Shown here: piece by piece, positions 57,104 through 64,000 of the stretch | Layout: each line of letters begins with the position of its first letter | Numbering within the stretch: position 1 is the stretch's first letter | Notes under the pieces: model-generated | Told to the model about the DNA's origin: nothing | The model's input: only the letters and a program-made list of their open reading frames with translations | Database searches by the model: none | Source of the DNA: Zymobacter palmae | GTDB taxonomy: Bacteria; Pseudomonadota; Gammaproteobacteria; Pseudomonadales; Halomonadaceae | DNA length: 64,000 nt | Assembly: GCF_003610015.1 (NCBI RefSeq) | Contig: NZ_AP018933.1 | Coordinates: forward strand, 2,018,035-2,082,034 | Direction: 5' to 3' | Position numbers and translations under genes: made by a program

Positions 57104-57272
57104 ATGCGCCATTCTCTTGTGTATTGCACTGACCGCACGGTCTCGGACAATACGGCCATGACCATCGCTGAAGCCCCCCTTCTTCTGCCACAAAAGCGCG
57201 GCCTGTCATCACGGCAACACTTGCGCCTAGGCAAGAAGATCGCGTGCAGCGCCACCGACCGCCACATACGAC

Positions 57273-57300
57273 AGCGCCGCCCGCAATAGCGGACGGCGCT
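57273..57300 (-). terminator. Hairpin after sodA
   Basis: AGCGCCGCCCGC and GCGGACGGCGCT pair with one mismatch around a 4-nt loop. No T run on the minus strand, so termination is weak or factor-dependent. Confidence 0.5.
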
Positions 57301-57358
57301 TGTTCACTTGCCAATCAACTATCGGGTCAATCGATAGCCGTTGCAGTGCAGTGCTGAA

Positions 57359-57991
57359 TCAAAGGGCAGCATCGAAGCGACGTTCGACTTCATCCCAGTT
57401 GACCAAGTTCCAGAACGCTTTGATGTAGTCAGGGCGACGGTTCTGGTAGTGCAGATAGTAGGCGTGTTCCCAGACATCCAGACCCAGAATCGGGGTAGCA
57501 TCGCTGCCACCGAAGGCCTTGGAAGCCAGCGGGCTGTCTTGGTTAGCGGAAGAGGTAACGTCCAGCTTGCCGTCTTTGTTGACGACCAGCCATGCCCAAC
57601 CGGAACCAAAACGCGTCTTAGCTGCGGCTTCGAATTTCTCTTGGAACGCTTCAAAGCTACCAAACGCGTCGTTAATGGCCGCAGCCACTTTACCGGTCGG
57701 TGTCTTGCTAGCGTTCGGCGTCAGTACCGTCCAGAACAGGCTGTGGTTAGCATGGCCACCTACGTTGTTGCGCACGGCGGTCTGCAACTCAGCCGGCACC
57801 TTGTCCAGTTTCTGGATCAGCGCTTCCGGAGACAGCGAAGCCAGTTCGGCCGGCAGCTTTTCCAGTGCCGCATTGGCATTGGTGACGTAGGTCTGATGGT
57901 GCTTGGTATGGTGAATTTCCATCGTCTGGCGATCGAAATGCGGTTCCAGTGCATCGTATGCGTAAGGCAGTGTCGGCAGCTGATAAGCCAT
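57359..57991 (-). CDS. sodA: Manganese-type superoxide dismutase
   Basis: 210-residue SOD. Metal ligands His27, His83, Asp172 and His176; the Mn-type signs are Gly78-Gly79 and Gln151 ([23 protein letters not shown]) and the start [19 protein letters not shown], much closer to SodA than SodB. The frame extends to 58141 but ATG 57991 has AGGAG upstream and matches SodA starts. The gene lies after ppc on the same strand, with a strong terminator-like hairpin only 40 nt before the start codon. A palindrome at 58112-58124 lies further upstream. Confidence 0.95.
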   Translation of the reverse strand: MAYQLPTLPYAYDALEPHFDRQTMEIHHTKHHQTYVTNANAALEKLPAELASLSPEALIQKLDKVPAELQTAVRNNVGGHANHSLFWTVLTPNASKTPTGKVAAAINDAFGSFEAFQEKFEAAAKTRFGSGWAWLVVNKDGKLDVTSSANQDSPLASKAFGGSDATPILGLDVWEHAYYLHYQNRRPDYIKAFWNLVNWDEVERRFDAAL

Positions 57992-58031
57992 GTTCTGTAC
58001 TCCTAATCCTTGTGAATATCGAACGGCAACG

Positions 58032-58061
58032 AAAAAAGGGCCGGTATGCACCGGCCCTTTT
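58032..58061 (-). terminator. Strong hairpin and T run between ppc and sodA
   Basis: AAAAGGGCCGGT (58034-58045) and ACCGGCCCTTTT (58050-58061) are exact complements around a 4-nt loop; on the minus strand the second arm continues into six T. It lies 110 nt after the ppc stop and 40 nt before the sodA start. Confidence 0.88.
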
Positions 58062-58111
58062 CGCCGCATACCTGTCATCAGTGAAGCACACTGCCCAGCG
58101 GCAGCTTGCTG

Positions 58112-58124
58112 ATACCTTAGGTAT
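58112..58124. promoter_or_regulatory. Small palindrome upstream of sodA
   Basis: ATACCTTAGGTAT is a 13-bp near-perfect inverted repeat between ppc and the sodA hairpin; a possible operator. No named regulator site fits. Confidence 0.3.
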
Positions 58125-58171
58125 GAGGCTTTTTGCCGCACTTTTCAAGTGCCGCAGTCAGTTTTTTATCA

Positions 58172-60865
58172 TCAACCAGTGTTGCGCAGACCCGCCGCAA
58201 TACCTGCCATCGTGACCATCAACGCTCGACGCAACGATACTGGAATATCGCCGTTGGCTACACGCTGACGCTGCAGCAATTCAGCCTGCAGACGGTGCAG
58301 CGGATCAATGTACGGGTTGCGCACATCAATGGCCTGCTTGATCAGCGGGGCATGTTCGAGCAGCGTCTTCTGACCGGTGATAGTCAGCAGTGCACCGCGC
58401 AGCACGGCCAAACGCTCACGCAGCGACTCACCCAGCAGTCGCAGCTCAGGATCGGGCAGCAAGTGCTGTTCGTAGTCGGCAGTGATCGACGGATCGGCCT
58501 TCGACAACAGCATTTCCAGCAGGTCGAGATAGGTACCAAAGAACGGCCACTGCGTCATCATTTCCTGCAGCCGTGCCAATCCTTCAGGTGTCTCGATACG
58601 CTCGGAGAATGCGGCATCGCTGCCCAGCCATGCCGGCAGCATCAAGCGCGTCTGCGTCCACGCGAAGATCCATGGGATCGCGCGCAGCGTTTCCACCCCA
58701 CCGCCCTGTTTCTGACGGCGTGCAGGACGGGAGCCGAGCGGCAGCTGGCCCAGCGCGGTTTCCGGCGTGACCGTACGGAAGTACGGTACGAATCCTGGCG
58801 TTTCACGGACAACATGCACGTAGACACGGTGGGCCTGCTCGGCCAGACGGTCCATCTCTTCACGCCACTCGGGGCGCGGTGCCGGCGGCGGCAGCAGCGA
58901 GGCTTCGAGCACGGAGATCGCGTAGATTTCCATGTTACGAATCGCGACTTCCGGCTGGCCGAACTTGAAGCGAATCATTTCGCCCTGCTCGGTCACACGC
59001 AGGCTGCCGTTCACAGAACCCGGCGGCTGCGACAAGATGGCAGCGTGTACCGGACCGCCCCCACGGCCGACGGTACCACCGCGACCGTGGAACAAGGTCA
59101 GGTGTACATTGCGGGCGTTGCAGATACTCACCAGCGTTTCTTGAGCGCGGTACTGAGCCCATGCTGCGGCCAGCTGTCCGGCATCCTTAGCGGAGTCAGA
59201 ATAACCGATCATCACTTCTTGGCGGCCATGAATCAGCGCGCGGTAAGCGGGGATGTCGAGCAGGCGGTCAACAACCTTACCAGACCGATCAAGGTCGGCC
59301 AGGGTTTCAAACAGCGGAGCGATCGGCAGGTAAGCGCCACCAGCTTCCTTCATCAGCAGTGCTACGGTCAGCACATCGGAAGGCTGCCCAGCCATCGAGA
59401 TAACATAGCTGCCCAGTGCTTCACGCGGTTCATGAGCGATGGTCTCGAAGGTGTCCAGCACTTCGCGTGTATCGGCAGAACACTCCCAATGACGCGGAAT
59501 CAGCGGACGACGGGAACCCAACTCGCGAATCAGGAATTCCTGACGGCGTTCTTCGTCCCAGTCAGCATAGTCTTCGTTCCACAGTGTCTGTACCAGCTCG
59601 GCCATCACTTCCGTATGGCGCTCGGAATCCTGGCGGATATCGAGGCGCGACAGCGTCATGCCGAAGCAGGCAACACGGCGCAGCGTATCGAGCAGCGCAC
59701 CGTTGGCGATACTCGCCATCCCGCACTCGCACAGCGAGGCGTGGCAACGCATCAGCGGTTCCTGCAGATCGGCACGCGTCAGCACCAGTTTTTCACGCGT
59801 GACGTAGGCGTCACCGTTCAGCTCAGCCGATAGCGCTTCGCAGGTCGCCTGCATACGCACCATCAGCTTGTCGAGAATGGCGCGATAGGGTTCATTCACC
59901 TCACCGGTCTCGGCGAGAATGTCCGCATTGGCCTTCCACATCGACAGCTGGCTGCGCAGCGAGCGCAGGTCGTCCATGTAGAGGCTGGCGGCCATCAGGC
60001 GTCCCTGACGCAGCACTTCATGCGTGACCTTAGCGGTCACATTCGGGTTGCCATCACGGTCACCCCCCATCCACGATGCAAAGCGGATCGGTGATGCCGT
60101 CAGCGGCAGGCGCTCGCCAATCGTCGTCAGCAGCTGGCGGTCCAAATCACGATAGAAGTCCGGCAGTGCACGCCACAGCGAGTTCTCAATGACGGCAAAG
60201 CCACCGCGCGCTTCGTCTACAGGCGTAGGACGCTCACGACGGATCTCATCCGTATGCCAGGCTTGGCGGATCAGTTCTTCAAGGCGCTCGGTCAGGCGGG
60301 CACGGCGTTCCGGCTCTTCCTGGCAGGCTTCGAGCTGTCCTAAGCACTGGTCGATCATGTCGTACTTCTTGATCAGCGTCCGGCGCACGACTTCGGTCGG
60401 ATGAGCGGTCAGGACGAGATCGACCTGCATAGTGGATAGGGTGTCTAGGATGCGCTCCGCGGGAATGCCCTTCTCAAGGATACGGGACAGGAGGCTATCC
60501 ATGTACGGCTGAGTGCCGGGACGGTAGTCCTCGACGTGGCGAACGTGCGCGCGGTGATGCTGCTCGGCAATGTTGGCCAGGTTGAGGAACTGGTTGAAGG
60601 CACGGGTTACCGGCAGCAGCTCGTCTTCGGACAGGTCATGCAGGTTGCGGGCCAAGGCCTTGCGCCCTGCCTCACCGGCATCGCGAGCTGCCTTCGCATC
60701 TGCTCGAATATGTTCGATACGCTCGACGAACTTCTCACCGAGATCATCGGCAATCGTTCGCCCCAGCATATCGCCCAATAGGGTCATATTGTCCCGCAGG
60801 GACTCTCCGAAATCGTCTCCTACCGACAGCGTGGCCGATGGTGCTGGCGACTGTTCATTGTTCAT
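58172..60865 (-). CDS. ppc: Phosphoenolpyruvate carboxylase
   Basis: 897-residue enzyme that makes oxaloacetate from phosphoenolpyruvate and bicarbonate, replenishing the TCA cycle. The motifs are intact: LTAHPTEVVRRTLI with the catalytic His, MGGDRDGNPNVTAKVT, LFHGRGGTVGRGGGPVHAAI, LRVTEQGEMIRFKFG and the C-terminal RNTG. Good length against E. coli (883). The ORF begins at 60889, but ATG 60865 (MNNEQS) has GGAG directly upstream and is preferred. It ends shortly before the sodA hairpin. Confidence 0.96.
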   Translation of the reverse strand: MNNEQSPAPSATLSVGDDFGESLRDNMTLLGDMLGRTIADDLGEKFVERIEHIRADAKAARDAGEAGRKALARNLHDLSEDELLPVTRAFNQFLNLANIAEQHHRAHVRHVEDYRPGTQPYMDSLLSRILEKGIPAERILDTLSTMQVDLVLTAHPTEVVRRTLIKKYDMIDQCLGQLEACQEEPERRARLTERLEELIRQAWHTDEIRRERPTPVDEARGGFAVIENSLWRALPDFYRDLDRQLLTTIGERLPLTASPIRFASWMGGDRDGNPNVTAKVTHEVLRQGRLMAASLYMDDLRSLRSQLSMWKANADILAETGEVNEPYRAILDKLMVRMQATCEALSAELNGDAYVTREKLVLTRADLQEPLMRCHASLCECGMASIANGALLDTLRRVACFGMTLSRLDIRQDSERHTEVMAELVQTLWNEDYADWDEERRQEFLIRELGSRRPLIPRHWECSADTREVLDTFETIAHEPREALGSYVISMAGQPSDVLTVALLMKEAGGAYLPIAPLFETLADLDRSGKVVDRLLDIPAYRALIHGRQEVMIGYSDSAKDAGQLAAAWAQYRAQETLVSICNARNVHLTLFHGRGGTVGRGGGPVHAAILSQPPGSVNGSLRVTEQGEMIRFKFGQPEVAIRNMEIYAISVLEASLLPPPAPRPEWREEMDRLAEQAHRVYVHVVRETPGFVPYFRTVTPETALGQLPLGSRPARRQKQGGGVETLRAIPWIFAWTQTRLMLPAWLGSDAAFSERIETPEGLARLQEMMTQWPFFGTYLDLLEMLLSKADPSITADYEQHLLPDPELRLLGESLRERLAVLRGALLTITGQKTLLEHAPLIKQAIDVRNPYIDPLHRLQAELLQRQRVANGDIPVSLRRALMVTMAGIAAGLRNTG

Positions 60866-61022
60866 CTGACTCTCCATGGTCGTGAGCACGGGTCATGTCT
60901 GCACTCTCTCTTGTACATGGTTATGAAGTGACTTCCAACCCCACACTCGCTATTCCGCGGTGTCAGCCTGTCGTGGCTCACATCACGCTGCGCTCGCCCG
61001 CAGGGGATCGGGACGGCAGACA

Positions 61023-61054
61023 GCAAAAGACCGCCCCGTGAAAGGCGGTCTTCT
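61023..61054 (-). terminator. Terminator after mazG
   Basis: AAGACCGCC (61027-61035) and GGCGGTCTT (61044-61052) with an 8-nt loop, followed on the minus strand by TTTTGCTG, 31 nt beyond the mazG stop. Confidence 0.75.
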
Positions 61055-61084
61055 TAATCAGCATACTGCTATTTCAGTCTGAAC

Positions 61085-61915
61085 TTAACCTTCAGCGTAA
61101 ATCCGCGCCTTGGCATCGGCCCAGATACGGTCAAGACGCTCAGGGTCGCGATCGCCTTCGGCATTGAGTGCTGGTTCCATCGCTCGAAACCGTCGCTCGA
61201 ATTTACGGTTGCCCTGACGCAATGCGTCTTCAGCGTCGATATCGAAGTGGCGACACAAGCTGGCCGTAATGAACAGCAGATCACCCAGTTCATCTTTGAT
61301 GGCAGCGGAGTCACCCTGCTCAATGGCTTCTTCGACCTCCGCCAGCTCCTCATGCACCTTTTCGATTACGCCACGATGGTCCGGCCAGTCGAAGCCAACC
61401 TGCGAGGCGCGCTTCGACAGCTTCTGCGACCGCGACAGCGCTGGCAGCCCGACCGGAATGTCGTCAAGCTGGGAGGCGCGCGTCTGCTCGGCACGCTCAT
61501 CGCGTTCATCACGTTTGCGCGCTTCCCACATCCGACTGACATCAGCTTGGGTCAGGCTTCGCGCTGGCACGCCTTCACGGCGACTTGCCAGATAGCCGTC
61601 AGGGAAGACGTGCGGGTGACGCGACACCATCTTGGCCGTCAGGATGTGAATGACATCATACAGGTCGAAGCGCCCTTCCTCTTCGGCAAACCGTGCGTAA
61701 TAAACCACCTGAAAGAGTAGGTCACCCAGCTCTTTCGGCAGCTCGTCGTAGGCACGACGCTCGATGGCATCCGCCACTTCATACGCTTCTTCCAGCGTAT
61801 GCGGCACGATCGTGTCCCATGACTGCTCGACATCCCACGGGCAACCGTACTGCTCGTCGCGCAGCACTCGCATCAGCGTCAACAGATCATCCAGCGTATA
61901 GCGCTGTTCAGCCAT
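61085..61915 (-). CDS. mazG: MazG nucleoside triphosphate pyrophosphohydrolase
   Basis: 276-residue MazG, hydrolysing NTPs to NMPs and linked to growth-state control through (p)ppGpp. Two MazG repeats: LRDEQYGCPWDVEQSWDTIV with EEAYEVADAI and ELGDLLFQVVYYARFAEEEG in the N-terminal half, and VHEELAEVEEAIEQGD with ELGDLLFITASLCRH in the C-terminal half (the EExxE-type metal-binding acids). ATG 61915 has GGAGG upstream and lies 8 nt inside the 3' end of relA, so translation is coupled. In E. coli mazG also lies downstream of relA (with mazEF in between); here no mazEF is present. Confidence 0.95.
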   Translation of the reverse strand: MAEQRYTLDDLLTLMRVLRDEQYGCPWDVEQSWDTIVPHTLEEAYEVADAIERRAYDELPKELGDLLFQVVYYARFAEEEGRFDLYDVIHILTAKMVSRHPHVFPDGYLASRREGVPARSLTQADVSRMWEARKRDERDERAEQTRASQLDDIPVGLPALSRSQKLSKRASQVGFDWPDHRGVIEKVHEELAEVEEAIEQGDSAAIKDELGDLLFITASLCRHFDIDAEDALRQGNRKFERRFRAMEPALNAEGDRDPERLDRIWADAKARIYAEG

Positions 61916-64000
61916 CGTGCTTTCCTCCCTGACGCAGGCGGCGGACATCGGTCACGTTGCTCAGCTGCTGAACGCGCGAGCAGACCCGGCTCAGCAGTTC
62001 GAGCCCTGATACTTCAAGGGTGATGACCAGCCGCGCCATATTTTCATCGTTGGTGCGTGAGTTGACGCCCAGTACGTTGGCCTTCTCGTTGGACAGCACA
62101 TTAATGACGTCCTTGAGCAAGTTATGGCGGTCCCATGCGATGATTTCGATATCAACGCTGTAGGTTGTCGTCTGCTGACCACCCCACTCGACCTGCACCA
62201 CACGGTTGGGGTCATCCAACCGCAGCTGCAGAATGTTCGGGCAATCCTCTCGGTGAATGGTGATGCCGCGACCGTGAGTAATGAACCCCGCGATCTGATC
62301 GCCCGGCACCGGATGGCAGCAGTTGGCCATCTGGGTCTTGAGATTGCCGACCCCCAGTACCGTGATCTGATCGGCAGCCGCCTTGCCGCCACCGTGACGC
62401 GAGCGCGTCAGCAGTTTGTCGAGTTTTTCTTGTGCTTCGTCATCGTCATCACCGTCGCCGAACAGCTGCTGCGCCTGAGACAGCACCTGACCGATGCGCA
62501 GATCACCTGCACCGATGGCCGCATACATGTCGTCAGGCGTGGTGTAGTTGACCGCTTCGGCCAACCGCTCAAGGTCGAGGCCTTCGAGCGCCAGACGATG
62601 GAATTCCTTCTCAAGCAGTACACGGCCTTCTTGGACGTTCTGATCACGGTCCTGCTGTTTAAACCAAGCCTGAATCTTCGAGCGCGCGCGCGAAGTGCGC
62701 ACGTAGCCAAGGCTCGAGGTCAGCCAGTCGCGGCTCGGGCCGCCCTGACTAGAGGTCAGAATTTCAACCTGCTGGCCAGTCGACAGCGGATAGGTCAGCG
62801 GCACAATACGCCCGTTGACCTTGGCCCCACGGCAACGGTGACCAATTTCGGTGTGCACGCGATAGGCAAAGTCGATGGGCGTTGCACTGCGCGGCAGGTC
62901 AATGACGTGACCGTCCGGCGTAAAGACATAGATGCGATCTTCGGCAATATCTGAGGCAAGATCGGTTTTGAAGTCACTCGACTCGCCCACCTCGTCCTGC
63001 CATTCGAGGACGTGACGCATCCACGCAATCTTCTGCTCGTAGCCACTGCTACGCGAGTTGAGATCGGTACCCTTGTAGCGCCAGTGCGCACATACCCCCA
63101 GCTCAGCATCATCGTGCATGGCAAAGGTGCGAATCTGGATTTCGAGCACCTTATTCTGCGGGCCAAGTACGGCCGTATGCAGCGACTGATAACCATTGGG
63201 TTTGGGGTTGGCGATGTAATCGTCGAATTCATGCGGGATGTGGTGCCAGCGTGAGTGAACCACGCCCAGCACGGTGTAGCAGTCAGACACGCGCGGCACT
63301 AGCACCCTGACGGCACGCACGTCGTAGACCTGACTGAAGTCGATCTTCTTGCGCTGCATTTTGCGCCAGATCGAGTAGATATGCTTGGCACGCCCATCGA
63401 TATCAAACTTCTGAATGCCCTGCTCGCGCAGCAGTTCAGCCAGCGTTTTTTTCACTTCATCGATATAGCCAGTGCGATCAAGGCGCTTTTCCGCCAGCTG
63501 GCGGGCAACGGCCTTGTAGTCGGCGGTGTGCAGGTAGCGGAATGCCAGATCTTCTAGCTCCCACTTGATCTGCCCAACGCCCAGTCGGTGCGCCAACGGA
63601 GCGTAGATATCGAAGACTTCACGCGCGAGCCGCTGCTGCTTCTCTTCAGGATCGTTACGCACCTGACGCAACATCGCTGTACGCTCAACGATCTTGATCA
63701 GTGCAACGCGCACATCGTCAATCAGCGTCACCAGCATGCGCCGGATATTGTCCTGCTGGTTGTACTGAGTCAGACCTTCGTTGATCTGACGCTGGCTGAT
63801 GGCCGCCATGCGCTGCACGCCGTCAATCAACCCGGCCACTTCGTGACCGAACTGCTCTTCGACTTTTTCGATCGGCAGGATGCCTTTGCGCACGCCGCGA
63901 TACAGCACGGCGGCCATCAACGCCGGCTGGTCAAGGTGCAGACCGGCCAGTATGTCGGCCATTTCAAGCCCGATGGAAAAGCTTTCGCCGATATTGCGCC
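61908..64000 (-). CDS. relA: RelA, (p)ppGpp synthetase (5' end outside the window)
   Basis: Partial stringent-response protein; about 696 residues are in the window and the frame continues past the right edge, with the visible edge codons reading ESFSIGLE before MADILAGL. Hydrolase-like HD domain is degenerate: the position is YRGVRKGILPIEKV, without the HD pair, so it should be a monofunctional synthetase. Synthetase motifs: KHIYSIWRKMQ, YDVRAVRVLV, and FDDYIANPKPNGYQSLHT. TGS domain (IYVFTPDGHVIDLPRSATPI), a zinc-finger region with CCHPVPGD, and a C-terminal ACT/RRM domain (ITLEVSGLELLSRVCSRVQQ) follow. Overlaps mazG by 8 nt. Confidence 0.95.
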   Translation of the reverse strand, partial: RNIGESFSIGLEMADILAGLHLDQPALMAAVLYRGVRKGILPIEKVEEQFGHEVAGLIDGVQRMAAISQRQINEGLTQYNQQDNIRRMLVTLIDDVRVALIKIVERTAMLRQVRNDPEEKQQRLAREVFDIYAPLAHRLGVGQIKWELEDLAFRYLHTADYKAVARQLAEKRLDRTGYIDEVKKTLAELLREQGIQKFDIDGRAKHIYSIWRKMQRKKIDFSQVYDVRAVRVLVPRVSDCYTVLGVVHSRWHHIPHEFDDYIANPKPNGYQSLHTAVLGPQNKVLEIQIRTFAMHDDAELGVCAHWRYKGTDLNSRSSGYEQKIAWMRHVLEWQDEVGESSDFKTDLASDIAEDRIYVFTPDGHVIDLPRSATPIDFAYRVHTEIGHRCRGAKVNGRIVPLTYPLSTGQQVEILTSSQGGPSRDWLTSSLGYVRTSRARSKIQAWFKQQDRDQNVQEGRVLLEKEFHRLALEGLDLERLAEAVNYTTPDDMYAAIGAGDLRIGQVLSQAQQLFGDGDDDDEAQEKLDKLLTRSRHGGGKAAADQITVLGVGNLKTQMANCCHPVPGDQIAGFITHGRGITIHREDCPNILQLRLDDPNRVVQVEWGGQQTTTYSVDIEIIAWDRHNLLKDVINVLSNEKANVLGVNSRTNDENMARLVITLEVSGLELLSRVCSRVQQLSNVTDVRRLRQGGKHDG

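Larger units (their letters stand above)
57019..57358. other. 340-nt interval between two convergent genes
   Basis: Contains the terminator at 57049-57103 and a 12-bp hairpin with one mismatch (57273-57300: AGCGCCGCCCGC/GCGGACGGCGCT) just after the sodA end. Otherwise nothing I can support; short open frames on both strands lack ribosome-binding sites. Confidence 0.5.

Noticed and set aside
58133-59833. 566-aa plus-strand open frame opposite ppc
   Set aside because: Lies wholly antisense to a complete ppc with all motifs; no ribosome-binding site and no family resemblance.

Overview
The window is a gene-dense chromosomal segment of a gammaproteobacterium. Moderately high GC, the gene families and the gene order point to Halomonadaceae or a near relative (a Zymobacter/Carnimonas-like genome would fit). 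This assignment is an inference from gene content; no rRNA is present to confirm it. I see no tRNA or rRNA gene, CRISPR array, insertion sequence or prophage. I support 45 protein genes.

Layout. 1-1.7 kb: a GH13 alpha-glucosidase with its own terminator. 2.4-9.4 kb: a minus-strand iron-sulfur operon sufR-sufB-sufC-sufD-sufS-sufT, followed by a sanA-like envelope gene. 9.5-11.7 kb: a FUSC/YccS-type membrane protein. 11.8-36.0 kb: the conserved block purA-hisZ-hflC-hflK-hflX-hfq-miaA-mutL-amiB-tsaE-nnr-queG-orn-rsgA ... rhdA-psd. From memory it matches the pseudomonad order, except that a LysR regulator, two different NCS2 purine-type permeases and a 68-residue orphan sit between rsgA and rhdA, where pseudomonads carry motAB. 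36.1-43.9 kb: an OmpA-type lipoprotein with thrombospondin type-3 repeats, an RND efflux pump with a divergent AcrR-type repressor, and a stand-alone FliA-type sigma factor. 44.3-52 kb: proS, an ampG-like permease, a 628-residue membrane protein of unknown function, and topB. 52.5-57 kb: two tandem LacY-family permeases and an exported protein behind a strong Fur box. 57.3-64 kb: Mn-type sodA, ppc, mazG and relA (relA runs off the window edge).

The most unusual property is a set of long, nearly perfect tandem repeats. (1) mutL carries about 24.7 copies of a hexanucleotide, encoding a (Gln-Ser)n linker between its ATPase and endonuclease domains. (2) psd ends in 40 consecutive 9-bp units arranged in four homogeneous blocks (AAD x12, SAD x12, SDD x9, EDD x7), making a tail of rising negative charge on the pyruvoyl subunit. 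(3) Almost 14 copies of an octamer start 3 nt after the topB stop codon. Shorter repeats lie upstream of hfq, sanA and in the gap after the alpha-glucosidase. A mismatch-repair gene that itself holds a long slippage-prone array, in a genome region rich in such arrays, is the best candidate here for an undescribed mutability-tuning system.

Several perfect hairpins lie in positions that suggest RNA-level control: between sufD and sufS, upstream of hflK (a 16-bp stem) and inside the short leader of sodA. Sequence-level regulatory sites include a SufR/IscR-like operator, a Fur box and an AcrR-type operator.
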